Origin: Cladophialophora immunda
Lineage: Eukaryota; Ascomycota; Eurotiomycetes; Chaetothyriales; Herpotrichiellaceae
Direction of reading: 5' to 3'
Length of the DNA: 64,000 nucleotides
Assembly: GCF_000835495.1 (NCBI RefSeq)
Contig: NW_015622544.1
Coordinates: 1,073,704 to 1,137,703, forward strand
Notes under the pieces: generated by a model
What the model was told of the DNA's origin: nothing
Databases searched by the model: none
What the model saw: the letters and a program-made list of their open reading frames with translations, nothing else
Program-made: the position numbers and the translations under genes
In this document: positions 26,689 to 37,935 of the stretch, in pieces
How the letters are laid out: each line of letters begins with the position of its first letter
Numbering within the stretch: the first letter of the stretch is position 1

Positions 26689-28419
26689 ATGTCTGCCGCC
26701 GCTGCTCCCTCCAAGACCGTCGCCATCCACGGCAAGGATATCTCGATCCCCACGGGTCTATTTATCAACAACGAGTTCGTCAACGCGCTCTCTGGCAAGA
26801 CGTTCGAGGTCGAGGACCCCAGCAAAGGAAAGACTATCCTGTCGATCCAAGAAGGCCAGGCGGAAGATGTCGACGTGGCCGTCAAGGCCGCCAGGAAGGC
26901 CTTTGAGGGCGGATGGGCGGATTCGGACCCGGCCTGGAGAGGCTCGCTGTTGCTCCGCCTGGCCGACCTGATGGAGAAACACCGGGACGAGCTTCTCGCC
27001 ATCGAGATGGTGGACAGCGGCAACACCCTCAACCAGGTCGGGACCGTCGATCTGCCTGCCTCGATCGGGACGTTACGGTACTACGCCACATGGGCGGACA
27101 AGGTGTACGGCCGCACTTCTGCCACTGTCCCGGGCACGTTCACCTACACGGTTAGGGAGCCCATTGGCGTGTGCGGCCAGATCATCCCGTGGAAGTACGT
27201 ATCTCACGACATTTCCGTAACGGAGGAAAAAGCATGACTAACAGACCATTCCTGGCACTAGCTTCCCCCTGATGATGTTCGTCTGGAAGATCGCGCCGGC
27301 GTTAGCCACCGGCAACACGATCGTGATCAAATCCGCAGAGAGCACGCCTCTGTCAGCCCTCAAGATGTGTGAGCTCATCCGCGAAGCTGGGTTTCCGGCC
27401 GGCACCGTCAATCTGATCTCTGGCTTTGGGCCCACCGTGGGCGCCGCGATCGCGAACCACATGGACGTCGACAAGGTCGCCTTCACGGGGTCCACGGCGA
27501 CGGGTCGCGTGATCATGAAGGCGGCCGCGTCGTCGAACCTCAAGAAGGTCACGCTCGAGCTCGGAGGCAAAAGCCCGGTAAGCCGCCCGACATTTTTCTC
27601 TCCTCGCGGCGTCTCCTCTCGCCCGCGAGCAAAAGACTGATTCGTCGCAGAACATTGTCTTCCCCGACGCGGACCTGGAGAAAGCGGTCGACTGGTCGGT
27701 CCTGGGCATCGACTTCCACGCCGGCCAGGTCTGCCACGCCGGAACCCGCATCTACGTACACGAGGACATCTACGACGCCTTCCTCGCAGCCTTCACCAAG
27801 AAGCTGGCGGCCACCAACGTGGGCAGCAACTTCAGCAGTCAGACGGACCAAGGCCCGCAGATTAACAGGTCGCAGTACGAGAAGATTCTCGGGTACATTG
27901 ACGTTGGCCAGAAGGAAGGGGCCACGCTCCACCTGGGTGGCCACGCGATCTCCAAGGATGGTGGTTATTTTATCGAGCCCACCATTTTCACAAACGTCAC
28001 GCCCGAGATGAAGGTACGCAGATTTCTCCCTCTTTTGCTGTCGTGCATAGATCAGCTGACAATTTCCGCCCCTGCAGATCGTCAAGGAAGAGATCTTCGG
28101 CCCCGTGGTCGTGATCGCCAAGTTCAAGACCGAGGAGGAGGTGCTCCGCGCGGCCAACGACACCAGCTACGGCCTCGCCGCGGGCGTCCACACCAACGAC
28201 TACCAGCGCGCGCTGCGCATCACCAAGAAGCTGAAGGCCGGCACCACGTGGGTCAACATGTTCAACTTCCTGCACTGGAGCATGCCGTTTGGCGGGTACA
28301 AGGAGAGCGGCATCGGGCGCGAGCTCGGCGGCGAGGCGCTGGACAACTACACCCACGTCAAGACCGTCTACTTCAACATGGGCCTCCCGGCGCCGAAGCA
28401 GGCCTCTTTCTCCGGATAG
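26689..28419 (+). CDS. NAD(P)-dependent aldehyde dehydrogenase
   Basis: Four exons (26689-27194, 27262-27577, 27651-28013, 28078-28419) join exactly to 508 aa, the standard length. It oxidises an aldehyde to a carboxylic acid with NAD(P)+. E268 (LELGGKSP) and C302 ([13 protein letters not shown]) fall at the canonical positions of the general base and nucleophile. The cofactor motif GSTATGRVI and the C-terminal EEIFGPVV and [13 protein letters not shown] motifs are all present. There is no mitochondrial presequence (it begins [10 protein letters not shown]), so it is probably cytosolic. It could finish an oxidation series begun by the P450 and GMC enzymes. It has a well-defined TATA promoter and a zinc-cluster half-site pair upstream. 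Confidence 0.95.
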
Positions 28420-30229
28420 GTTGCCCAGGGGCGTGGAACTCAGCGAGGGGGAATTGTGGGTGTGCGTAGGTGAACAAGAGGCAGACATTGTAAGATAGGA
28501 TCGTGCATTCGTTCAAAGCTGGTAGGCGAGTTTGGGCCGGGGAACGAAGGGAATAGATTGATGCATTACACACACTTGCCGTCTCGTTTCTTGTGCAGCG
28601 GCTCGTCAGAGAGCCTAGAGGCTGCTCGTGTTCAGACTGCCTGTCGTGACAACCACCGCCACTTCTTCCATCGTAGGATGCATGGCTCGGCAAGGCTGTC
28701 ATGAAAAGGGGGGCGACTGCAACCAAGTGACCAACGCGCTGACCAGCCACAAAGCTTTAGTCCTTACACCGACTAATAGCCACTGGTCCCTGATGGTCCA
28801 GACCCCCTATGCAGCTACGTTGCGGTCACAGAGAGAGAGGGAGAGGGAGAGGGAACCGGCCCGTATTCCCCTTTGCCGTCTTTGCTCATCCCGACCCCAG
28901 CCATCACTCACTCACTCACTCGTATCCTCGCGCGTGGTCAACATGACCCGTTTCAGCACACCACCCCGACCCAGAGCTTTTCCACAACCATCATGCCTGG
29001 AAGGACGTGCACATGACGATTATACATCCTCCGCAAACATTCTCATCCGGGAACTATGGCGCATGAGGCAGCTAGGCCACATTTCGTCAGCGAGTCTGGA
29101 GGGCGAGGGCGGCCTGAAAAAAAAAAAACAAATGGATCTACAAAGGTGACCAAACACGGAAACCGATGCTCCAGGCCGACAAATGATGCCGTCAGCCTTA
29201 CCACCACCTTCCCAACCCGAGGTAGGGAGGGAGGGCGTGTTACACGAGGATCAAGGTATCTCTGTGTCAAACCCGCAACTTGCTACATACAATTGTCACC
29301 AACACTACCAAACGAGTTGCGTCGCTGACCCACCCCCTTATGATCCCCATCCCCGAACCTCAGGCAAGGCAGGGAGGGGTCAGCGGAGGTATCAACGGTG
29401 CGTGAGCCTACTGGCGGCGCCTCAGCCTCAGCCTCAGCCTCGGCCTCTCCAGGATCCCATGCTCGTTCGGCCTCGCACATCGGCTGGCGGTGGTCAAGAT
29501 GACGGGAACCAATACGAGGTGAACAGGGACTCGAGTCTTTTCTACACGGACACACGTCTAAGCATATCCGGGACAAGACGGGACAGGCCAGCATCAGTCT
29601 GCCGACAAGGCATTGGCAATCACTGATGACAGTCCACCGGCGTCAAAGCACGGGGGTGAGACTCGAGGTTAAACAGGAAACTTTGGCCAGAATGGAAACA
29701 CCGTGCCTGACGCGGGATCGGATCCAGGCGAAGAACGCCCGGGCCTTTTCGGTTTCTTCCCTCTTCTTGACACGATCAAGCTTTGGTAGCCCTCAGTCAC
29801 GGACAGGAGGGCAACAAACACGATATGTAAGCCACGGTCCAGCTATTGTGAGATGGAGAGGGCCAACCAACCTCCATCAGCTGATTGACATCCAGGTGGA
29901 CATGATAGGGCGGAAATGCTTGTCGTCTTTGGCAGAAGGCTGACCCAGAGTCCTCGTTTACAAGCTGAGAAAGATCAGACCGCATATGTCCTGTGTCGGG
30001 TTCGCTCCCCAAGGACTGTTTGAGGCCCCTTCAAGGCTGTGCCTTTACAGCCCTTTGCACCGAGGAGGCGGTGTCTCCTCCTTTGCCTCACACGAACACG
30101 ATATGAATGTCATTTAAGAGAGCTCGAGGTTTGTCCTCTGGCGTCTTCTTTCCGACCGGACGCAAAATTCCATTTTATTTTATTTTTTCACTCACAGAAT
30201 ATCCAAATCCATTCAAACAGCAGTCAGTC
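28420..30229. other. Intergenic region with simple-sequence repeats
   Basis: About 1.8 kb. It contains GA-rich repeats near 28830-28852, CACT repeats near 28903-28920, an A-run near 29118, and CCTCAG/CCTCGG hexamer repeats near 29419-29445. Just before the next ATG there is a TTTTATTTTATTTTTTCACTCACAG-type tract ending near 30197, which looks like a 3' splice site, so the downstream gene may have a 5' UTR intron. No gene is supported. Confidence 0.5.
29419..29445. repeat. Hexamer repeat (CCTCAG)n
   Basis: About four tandem CCTCAG/CCTCGG hexamers; simple sequence in non-coding DNA. Confidence 0.8.
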
Positions 30230-31588
30230 ATGGGATCGCAGACCGTGCTCAACGGAGTCAATGGACACTCCCAATCCTCCGCGACCTCAGCGTTGCCATT
30301 CATCCAGGTGCCCTCCAGCTTCAGGATCCAACCGCAGGACGAGAGGCTGAAGCGTTGTTCGGCGCCGGACCCAGCCAAGGGTGTCATTCAAGCGGGCGCC
30401 GCGCCGAGCACGACGATCCCGCCGCTGAGCGTGCTGTCCAACTTCGCGGGGACGTTCCACGGGACGGGCTTCAACACTATCTTCCGACCGAACAACGGCA
30501 CCAGCAACAACACGACGTTTCCGGACCCGGTCTCGCCGGCGCCGCCGGCGGTGCCCAACGACAACACGCTGGAGCTCAACCTGACGCAGGAGACACTGGC
30601 GTTCCAGCCGCCGATCGGCAACGTGCCTAACCGCGGGTCAGGCACGCAGGGCGACATCTTCCTCAACGGCGTGCCCTACACGCAGATCATCAACGACGTG
30701 ATCAACCCGGCCACGGGCAAAGGGGACGGCGTGCCGTCCGGCATCCACTTCGAGCCGGGGCTGTGGATGCACGTCCCGGCGACCACCTCGGACCCCGTGG
30801 TGCCCGAGTCGCTCAACCGGATGGGCTCGATCCCGCACGGCACAACGATCAACGCGCAGTGCCTCGACCCGACCTCCAGCGTCGGCACGGTCGCGGGCCC
30901 GCCGACGATCCCGGCGGTGGACATCACGCCCACCGTGCTCGCGACGGGGAAACCGGTCACTTTCCCTTCCCAAACGGCGGCCAGCACCGACACGGCGCGC
31001 CTGCCGCAGGACCTCTCCAAGTTCATCGCCGCGGGGACCATCACGCAGGCCACGCTGGACGACCCGGCGACGGTCCTCCGCGCCGCCATCGCGGGCCAGG
31101 ACATCACGCAGACCATCTTCTTCACCGTCTCGACCACGCCCGCGGCGCCCGAGCTGGGCGGCGGCGTCGCCAACACGGGGTTCCTGGTCGGGGCCAGCGC
31201 CGGCACGGGCACGAACCCGACAGGGCCCAACGCCCAAGCCACGGCCATGACGGCGACCTTCTGGATCGAGACGGTGCGGTACCAGCTCCGTGTGCCCGCC
31301 TGGAAGCCCGGCCACCCGGCCATGCTCATCCCGGCACCCGTCCCCGCGGGCAACACCAGCGGGGTGCCCACGCCCACGTTCCTGGTGCAGCCGCCGCACG
31401 AGATCCGCGCGCCGACGACCATCACCGTCTCGGCCACCCAGATCCAGTACTCGCAGCTCGTCAATCTCGTGTTCGCCGGCCTGGTCTGGCCGCACTCGTC
31501 GCATGCCACCCTGGTGCCGCAGAGTCCCGTGCCCGTTCCGGCCTCGGCGTTTGCGAGTGCTCGCCACGTCGCCGCGAATGGGAGCTAG
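30230..31588 (+). CDS. Uncharacterised fungal protein with probable beta-barrel (nitrobindin-like) layout
   Basis: A single-exon frame of 452 aa from the ATG at 30230. The frame stays open further upstream, but that part looks like UTR with a splice acceptor. The body is markedly GC-rich. No family is firmly recognised. The order of motifs resembles nitrobindin-type heme or fatty-acid-binding barrels: a start FAGTFHGTGFNTIFRP, then a strand with TQETLAF, IFLNGVPYTQIINDV, then GIHFEPGLWMHVPAT and RMGSIPHGTTI. A second part (from about residue 270) repeats beta-rich segments, including FWIETVRYQLRVPAW and VTVSATQIQYSQLVNLVF-like strands. It has no signal peptide or membrane segment. Function unknown; it lies about 1.8 kb downstream of the aldehyde dehydrogenase in the same direction. 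Confidence 0.75.
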   Translation: MGSQTVLNGVNGHSQSSATSALPFIQVPSSFRIQPQDERLKRCSAPDPAKGVIQAGAAPSTTIPPLSVLSNFAGTFHGTGFNTIFRPNNGTSNNTTFPDPVSPAPPAVPNDNTLELNLTQETLAFQPPIGNVPNRGSGTQGDIFLNGVPYTQIINDVINPATGKGDGVPSGIHFEPGLWMHVPATTSDPVVPESLNRMGSIPHGTTINAQCLDPTSSVGTVAGPPTIPAVDITPTVLATGKPVTFPSQTAASTDTARLPQDLSKFIAAGTITQATLDDPATVLRAAIAGQDITQTIFFTVSTTPAAPELGGGVANTGFLVGASAGTGTNPTGPNAQATAMTATFWIETVRYQLRVPAWKPGHPAMLIPAPVPAGNTSGVPTPTFLVQPPHEIRAPTTITVSATQIQYSQLVNLVFAGLVWPHSSHATLVPQSPVPVPASAFASARHVAANGS

Positions 31589-32624
31589 TGGTGCAGCGGA
31601 TGTTGGAGTGTCATTGACAAGGCTGAGGCGAATGGAGAGAATGATAGAGAGCGGACCAGAAAGGGGTAGCTAGGTAGAGAAAGATTGCTCTGTTCAACAC
31701 GTTTTCAGCCACATGTAGTTCCATACAACTGGGCCGTGAGCCCAGGCCATCTTTCCTCAGCCGCACCTATTTGGAGGTAAGAAGTGAGCGAGCTACATGT
31801 CTGAATGCGTAAGAAGCGGTCACCACAAGGATCGACCTAAAATCGAGTCGAGTGTTGCGCCTGCGTCGGGAGACGGCAAGAGTCACTTCGTCCATGGGCC
31901 AGGAATCAAAAGACACTACCTAGTCACGAGTTTCATCAACGCGGTTCGAGAGGTTGAGGGCGAGTGCGCGCAGTCTGGAGTGTCTTTCGCACGTCTGCTG
32001 GATGTACTCGGTACTCGATATCGTGTGGTTGAGGTCAGCTTAGCCCAGGCGTGGCTTACCTGGAGAATCACCCGAGTCCCATCATGGTGGGCCTTGATCG
32101 TCAAGTGGTGGTGCATGGAACGCCTCTTCCCTAGTGTGCGGTACCTAGAACATAAGCGTCCATCGGACGTGCCACTATCTGCGTTTCTCTACAGGCAATA
32201 GAGGGCCCCGACGCATCAAAATTAACAGGATCTCTGGTTGCAATACAGATGAGGTTCCGTACCCTCTCCTGAGCAATATCCAGGAGAATCGCACAGACGC
32301 CACCACCAGGAAAACAAAACAAGCTCAGCTAGGATCACAATAGAGCGGCGCATTGGGACTTTTGGTAGAAATATTATAAGGTATTGGAAGATACAGCCAC
32401 CTAGGCAAGAAAGATATGGTTGTCGTGTGGGCTGATCCGTCAACCTCCCTTGACTAGTCGTTCCGATACTTCAGCCTCGAGCATCACTCCTTCAAGGTGC
32501 ACCTGGAAAAAGCAATTAAGCCTTCCCATGCCTTCCCCATAAAAGCATGCCTTGCTAAAAGGAATATCGTCTTTCCTTCATCCTGTGCTGGTGTTCACCA
32601 ATGTTTTGCGCTCGCTTTCTTCAC
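31589..32624. other. Convergent 3' region, no gene recognised
   Basis: About 1 kb between a plus-strand and a minus-strand gene. A 134-codon ATG frame at 31797-32201 has no domain or homology pattern I recognise, and it is treated as chance. Confidence 0.55.
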
Positions 32625-33789
32625 CTAAGCAGCAGCAACCTCTTCGGTTGTGCCGTTAGTGCCATTCTCGCCATTTTCGGTGGTCTCAGCTGCACCGTCT
32701 TCCTTTCCTGGGCTGTCGATGGCGACTTTGACTGCGATCTCGCGACCCTCGATCTGCTTGCCGTTCATCTCCTCAACAGCCTTCTGCTGCATCTCCTCCG
32801 AGGCAAGAGTGACGAAGCCAAAGCCACGGCCCTTGCGAGGCTCGTTGCGAGCCGCAAGTTTCTTGACCATGAATCGAGGAATAGGACGCAGGGCGATCTT
32901 GGCAGAGCTGGGTTGGTATGCGGCGAAGAGTTCCTTGAGCTGCACACGGTGTTAGCACGATTCGACTGATTTTGCGTCTGTGGTCCATACCTTTTCTTCG
33001 CTCAGGTCGTAGGGCAAGTTGGCAACCATGACCTTAGTGGTCGAGGGAATGCCGTCTTCCGGAGGACCGCGTTGCTTGGGGGGACGGGGAGTTCGAGATT
33101 TGGCATCGATGGCGGGCGCGGCCTTGTTGGCTTCGGCAGTGACATCGGTAAGAGGAAGGGGGTTCTCTGCGAGGTCTGTGGCAGGTGCTCCACCCTCCTG
33201 CAAATATGTCAGTGATCAGGTTGTGCAGACAAAGGAATCGTCGCTTGACGTACAGCAGCGCCTCTTGCTCCTCCCCGGCCACGTCCACCTCGGCCACGAC
33301 CACGGCCACCACGACCGCGTCCTGCGGATCTTTTTCGGTCGGCATCAGCACCTTCAGCGCCACCCTCAGGGGTTGCGGCCTGATCGGGCTTGCGGGCGAC
33401 TTGAACAGAGACTTTGCGCTCGAGGATCTCCTTGCCGGAGAGTTCCTCGATCGCCTTCTCCGCCTCCTCTGCCGTCTTCAGATCGACAAAGGCGTAGCCA
33501 ACGGGGCGGTTGGTGCGGGGGTTGACGGGGATGGAAGTCGACTCGCTGTAGGGGAAAAAAGATCAGCCACAGGGACGGATGAGAAAAAGTCGACAGTTGC
33601 CACCTACACATCATAGCCAGAAAAGAATTGCTTGAGTTCCGCCTCAGTGGTCGCATATGCGAGATTCCCGATGTACAATCGACGACCTTCGGCTGCGGAG
33701 GCCAAAACGCTCTCGTTGTTGGCAGCAGAGGCTTCCTCGATGCTGGTGTTCTTGAGGGTTTCGGCAAGGTTGTCGATGGCAGAAGACAT
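32625..33789 (-). CDS. RNA-binding protein with two RRM domains and an RG-rich linker
   Basis: Four exons (33789-33608, 33545-33254, 33197-32991, 32939-32625) join to 331 aa. The first RRM is at about residues 35-115, with RNP2 RLYIGNLAY and an RNP1-like VGYAFVDL. A linker of repeated RG/RGG units (about 135-158) follows, which commonly binds RNA and is methylated on arginine. The second RRM begins with KVMVANLPYDLS and has a perfect RNP1-type KGRGFGFVTL. The C-terminus is a short Glu/Thr/Asn-rich tail. This architecture fits a nuclear or nucleolar mRNA or snoRNA-associated protein of the fungal Rnp24-like type. The specific RNA target is unknown. It is transcribed away from the MARVEL protein gene. 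Confidence 0.9.
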
Positions 33790-35574
33790 TGTGGCTGAGG
33801 CACAAGTTGGTTGAGTTGACAGGTGGTTTGAAATGGGGACTTGTGGATGGGAACTTGACTCAGGTAGCTAAGGGCTGCCTTGGGAATCAATTGACGGAGG
33901 GGTGTAAAGGGTAGCTAAGTGCCCTAGATTCAAAGGATTGTTTGAAGATGAGCTCGGGTTGTGATCAGTCAAAGGATGAACTGGTTGATGAGAAACAAAA
34001 GGGAAGGGAAATTCCAAAGGGGCCTTTTTGACTGCAGGCCGAGAGAAAATTAATTGTTTAGCGGCAATAGCGGTGGGCTCAATTTAGTGACGCGGAAGTG
34101 ACGAATCGGCGGGCCTAAACGGGCGGGCGCGAACCGGAAGTGGGCAAGCGCCACTGACATCCGGTGACACTAACGGACATTAACAAAGACCCAAGCAGTG
34201 GGTGACAGCTGCGCTCCAGGCCCCCATGTCAGATGCCAGCCAGTGGCGAAAACTGCTGGCGGCGTGGATATTCACTTCACCATCAGCTTCCCGTCTCGCG
34301 TGCCCAAAGTGATGCCTCCTTGCCCAGTGAAGCTAGCCTGAAGAGCCCTGCGTTTGGTCCTTTCTCCACCGATCAATTATTGCTTGCATGGACACCTGCG
34401 AGCGACTTGTACCTGACAGACGCCCCCTTTTGACCCGCTCAATACCGACCTACTGGGTTCTCCTAAAGCGATGCCTCGCAGACGCCGGCACGCCAATCAC
34501 GACTGACATGTCTATTCACGAATGACGGACCGGTTCATGTCTCTGAAGAGGTGGCGCAGCATCAAGGAGGATGGAGACCGGGTGAATATGCAGAGAGGAG
34601 CAAACACTACTCCGCCAGCCTTGTTCAACAGCCGATACCACCATCACCCACTTCGTTGTCTGCGCCAAACCGACTGCACAAGGCAACAGAACTCTTGGAC
34701 AGATGGGCTGACTAGGCGACTCTTGCCCTGTCAGGAGCCGGCCTATAAGCACATATCTAACTTCTTGGTGCCCTATATCCAACGGGTATCGTTGGGTGGA
34801 ACCAAGGAGAAAGAGTCGCTCACAAAAGCACCCAGCCTTGGTTTGAATGCCAATCCATGACCAATCTGTACTGTAGGTGTTGGTAGACTCGGGCACCGGT
34901 CGTGCCAATCCCAGCGCACCCTCGGGCCATGCGGTGGGATTCGTTCCACCAGGAGCAATCATATGGGGACCAATGAGACTGAACATGAAGTTTTTCCTGC
35001 GAGAAACCCATAAACCTGTAGCAGGAGTGGTAGAGGAGGCAGGAGTTATCGCGATGAATACCAGATTGATATCAGACAGAAGACAGTACTCCGTGGTAGA
35101 AATGCACCCAACGTCGAACGCTGCAATGTATCTACAAGGCTCAGCCTTACGAGTTACACAGGCGAACGCCACAATGGCGCTGCGCCCCCAACTTTTCGCG
35201 TCTCAGCTGGCCTGGAGCCCCGTGTCTTGCACAGGCGCTTCTTCACTTGATGTCTGCATCGTTATTGTCACTCCTTTATAGCTTTGTACAGTAGTGCTTT
35301 TGTCATTCGTATACTCACCTTTTGCTGGTCCTTCTTTCCTTTTTGAGCAACGTTCCTCCTTGTCCTCGCCCTACGAACTACGGACCCTCCGCCTGACGTC
35401 TTGTCTTGCCTTCGATTGAAAAGTGACACAAACCAGACAAACCGATCCCAATCTTCTACCAGCCTGACCGAGCCCGTCTCTTGAGTTGCGGCCTCATTTG
35501 ACGCTCTTGGGATCGCCTCTTCCTTCGAGAATTTCCCTTCAGACAATACCAGTCCTCCAGCATCACGAGCAAAG
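33790..35574. promoter_or_regulatory. Divergent intergenic region
   Basis: About 1.8 kb between the divergently transcribed RNA-binding protein and MARVEL protein genes. It should contain both promoters. Short open frames in both directions lack domains. No transposon or RNA gene is seen. Confidence 0.45.
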
Positions 35575-36469
35575 ATGAGGCTCCAACTAGACCAATTCGG
35601 TCAGATCAAGAACTACATTCATATGGGCCAGGCAGCCATTCTCTTCCTTGCCTGGGTTCTTACAATCGCCTTACTGACAAGGCCTGGCACGACGGATGGC
35701 CGAGTCGGCTGGTACTTTGGCTTGGTGAGTTCCTTCACCCACTGCCAGCTGCGAAAAGCCATGGCCCGGAACTAACGCAAGCAACGCACAGTGTTGGCTC
35801 ACGATCCCCATCCTGATTTACCTCGTGATGGTCCCCATGTGGTCCCGCGCCCGCCGCTTCTCCAACGTCTACGCCTTCGCCGCCTTGGACTCTCTGGCCG
35901 TGATCCTCTGGCTGAGTGCTTGGGCTGCCGTCGCCAGCTATGTCTCTGCGGGAAAGGGCAAAGGGAAGAGCACAGACAAGAATGCAACGGGCTGCGATAA
36001 CTTCAAGTACGGCAGTCCCGGGCGCTGCAAGCTGTCGGAAACAATCATCGTGTTTGGCGTCTTTGAAATGCTGCTGTTCATCGCCACGGCAATTATCTCA
36101 TTTCGAGCCGTCATGTCGTTCAAGAGGACAGGCATGATGCCTCAGAATCTCCCCGCTTCTGGAGGCAAGAACGACTTCTCTGCGCAGACGCAGGATGATT
36201 TCTCGAGTAATATGCGGAACGATGACGAAGACTTCGATGAGCACCCGGGCGTGGGTGGAAGGCAGGAATATGCATACCAGAAACCTTCACTCGATGATTC
36301 ATATGCCCCGATCCGCCAGAGCGATCACGACAATGATCTTGCACAGATGCCCGCCGCGCAGCCGACAAGCCCACTGAACCAAACCGGGCTGGGGATTCAT
36401 GACTACAACACGAGTTACAACCCCGGGGCGTACAGTAGTCAGAGTCAACCTATGATGGCAGGGCGATAA
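35575..36469 (+). CDS. MARVEL-domain membrane protein
   Basis: Two exons (35575-35724, 35792-36469) join to 275 aa. Four hydrophobic segments are visible at about residues 17-35, 51-66, 76-98 and 133-155, the M-shaped fold of MARVEL proteins, which act at membrane apposition and sorting sites. An external loop between segments 3 and 4 carries two cysteines (NATGCDNF and GRCKLSE), likely disulfide-bonded. The soluble C-terminal tail (about 110 aa) is Asp-, Gln- and Ser-rich and cytosolic. Fungal members of this kind are generally uncharacterised plasma membrane or eisosome-related proteins. The start MRLQLDQFGQ is the first ATG and begins the conserved part. Confidence 0.85.
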
Positions 36470-37935
36470 CGAGTCTCATTGCTTGTATTCTTTTTCTTTT
36501 CTGTGCTCAATACAACCATATGCCTGGGAACGGTGTTGATGTAAAGACATTGTTGCTCCTTCCATGTGACGACGGTCGAAGCGTTCGAGCGTTTCTTCTC
36601 ATCTTGCTTTCGGTTTACAGGGGTGGCTTAGTACGTCTGGGATAATTTGGAATCCTGAATAGACTAGAAGGAAAGGAATTTGTTATTACGACGGCAAGGG
36701 AAACCGCCACGTTCAAGGGGAAACGATGCCCACGTTTCAAACACCATGACGCATGCTCCGATGTCCCCTTGCAAGAGATTCCCCAGAGCTAACACCCGAT
36801 ACCCAGTATACTCCGTAGTTTCGCTCTGCGCGGGTCTCGAGCATGTAGTCGGTGCAAGAGGTACATACTCCGTACATGGCGTGGCATAGTCCCCGGATTT
36901 CTGGTCTGGTTCTGGACAAGGGGAAGGGAAAGGGGGTATGTGCTCAGGTATCTAGAAGTAGGTACCTCGTAAATAGTACCCGGGTACGGAGTACTCGTTT
37001 ACCTACCGCTACCGGGAGCTAGGTAGATACCAGGCACAGTACGAGGTAGGTAGTTCCCCCTGGCAGCCTAGAGATCAAGGCAAAGTCCAGATTGCGGTGG
37101 GAGACACGGCACAGCCGCAAGGAATAGAACGGACACTACTACATGACAGGTCAGTCCCCATACTGTAATCCTGTGTTATTTCTTTCTGGCTATCTGCTCT
37201 TACTGCTCGTCTCATCGCTCAAATATCGATCGACTCTTTCCTGCTAAAAACAAGTAGCTCAATCACGATTCGTTTCGTTTTGACCATGGAAAAATCTGCG
37301 GTCTCGCGATTCGTAAAGTTCAAAAACCCAAGCTCTTTCAGTCACGTACCATCCGCCCAAGTGTCGACACATGGTATGCTTCCAAAACCGACTCTGATCC
37401 CGAACCAGACGGGCCATGTCGGGTGCCGTCGTCATAGTCCAGTTAGATCGGAAAGAAAAATGAAATGTTGGGGTATTCCAGGCCCAGTCCTGCTCCAAAT
37501 CCCTGCAGTTGGCAGAGCCCACCGTCGCTCATACCACTTCGCCCCCATCCGAGTTTGCGCCATGACGCCTGTACAAGCCCCTGCGGGCATATCCATACCG
37601 TTCGATTCATCGCCCAGGTGAGAAAGAACAAAACACAAAAGCCCTTATTGCCAACCCGTAGATTCCAATGCCTTCCTTTGTATCGGGTCCATTTAACCAG
37701 GGGAAGGTATCGAGCACGCACAAGCTTGCGTTTCGTATGGTGCTGATCAATGCTGTTTCGAGGTTGCATGCTGCAGCTCCATAGAGTCCAGAAAGTCATG
37801 TGCACAGAAGGAGAAAAGGTACAATGTCATCAAAATCCGGTCATTAGTGTGATGTCGAGAACCTCGATGGTAACCGGCCATCATTCATAGCGACAACCTC
37901 TCCTGAGATCTTTTTTAAACTGGATGTGTGTGGTT
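36470..37935. other. Intergenic region with TACGGAGTA and AGGTAG motifs
   Basis: About 1.5 kb between convergent genes. The left half (36809-37057) is dense in TACTCCGTA/TACGGAGTA and AGGTAGGTA-type motifs. The right part contains a few open frames without domains. No gene is supported. Confidence 0.6.
36809..37057. repeat. Cluster of TACGGAGTA palindromes and AGGTAG repeats
   Basis: TACTCCGTA occurs at 36809-36817 and 36866-36874, and TACGGAGTA at 36985-36993. Around them are several AGGTAG / GGTACC / TAGGTAC elements at about 36958-36970 and 37019-37057. The motif is a near-palindrome (TACTCCGTA is its reverse complement). Such short elements recur between genes in many filamentous ascomycetes; their role is not established. 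Confidence 0.8.

Noticed and set aside
30638..31567. A 309-codon minus-strand frame inside the unknown GC-rich gene
   Set aside because: Its composition (Arg/Gly/Asp-rich) is that of an antisense shadow; the sense frame has the sensible hydrophobic pattern.
31797..32201. A 134-codon ATG frame downstream of the GC-rich gene
   Set aside because: No domain, no codon pattern like the neighbours, and no splice continuation; taken as chance.
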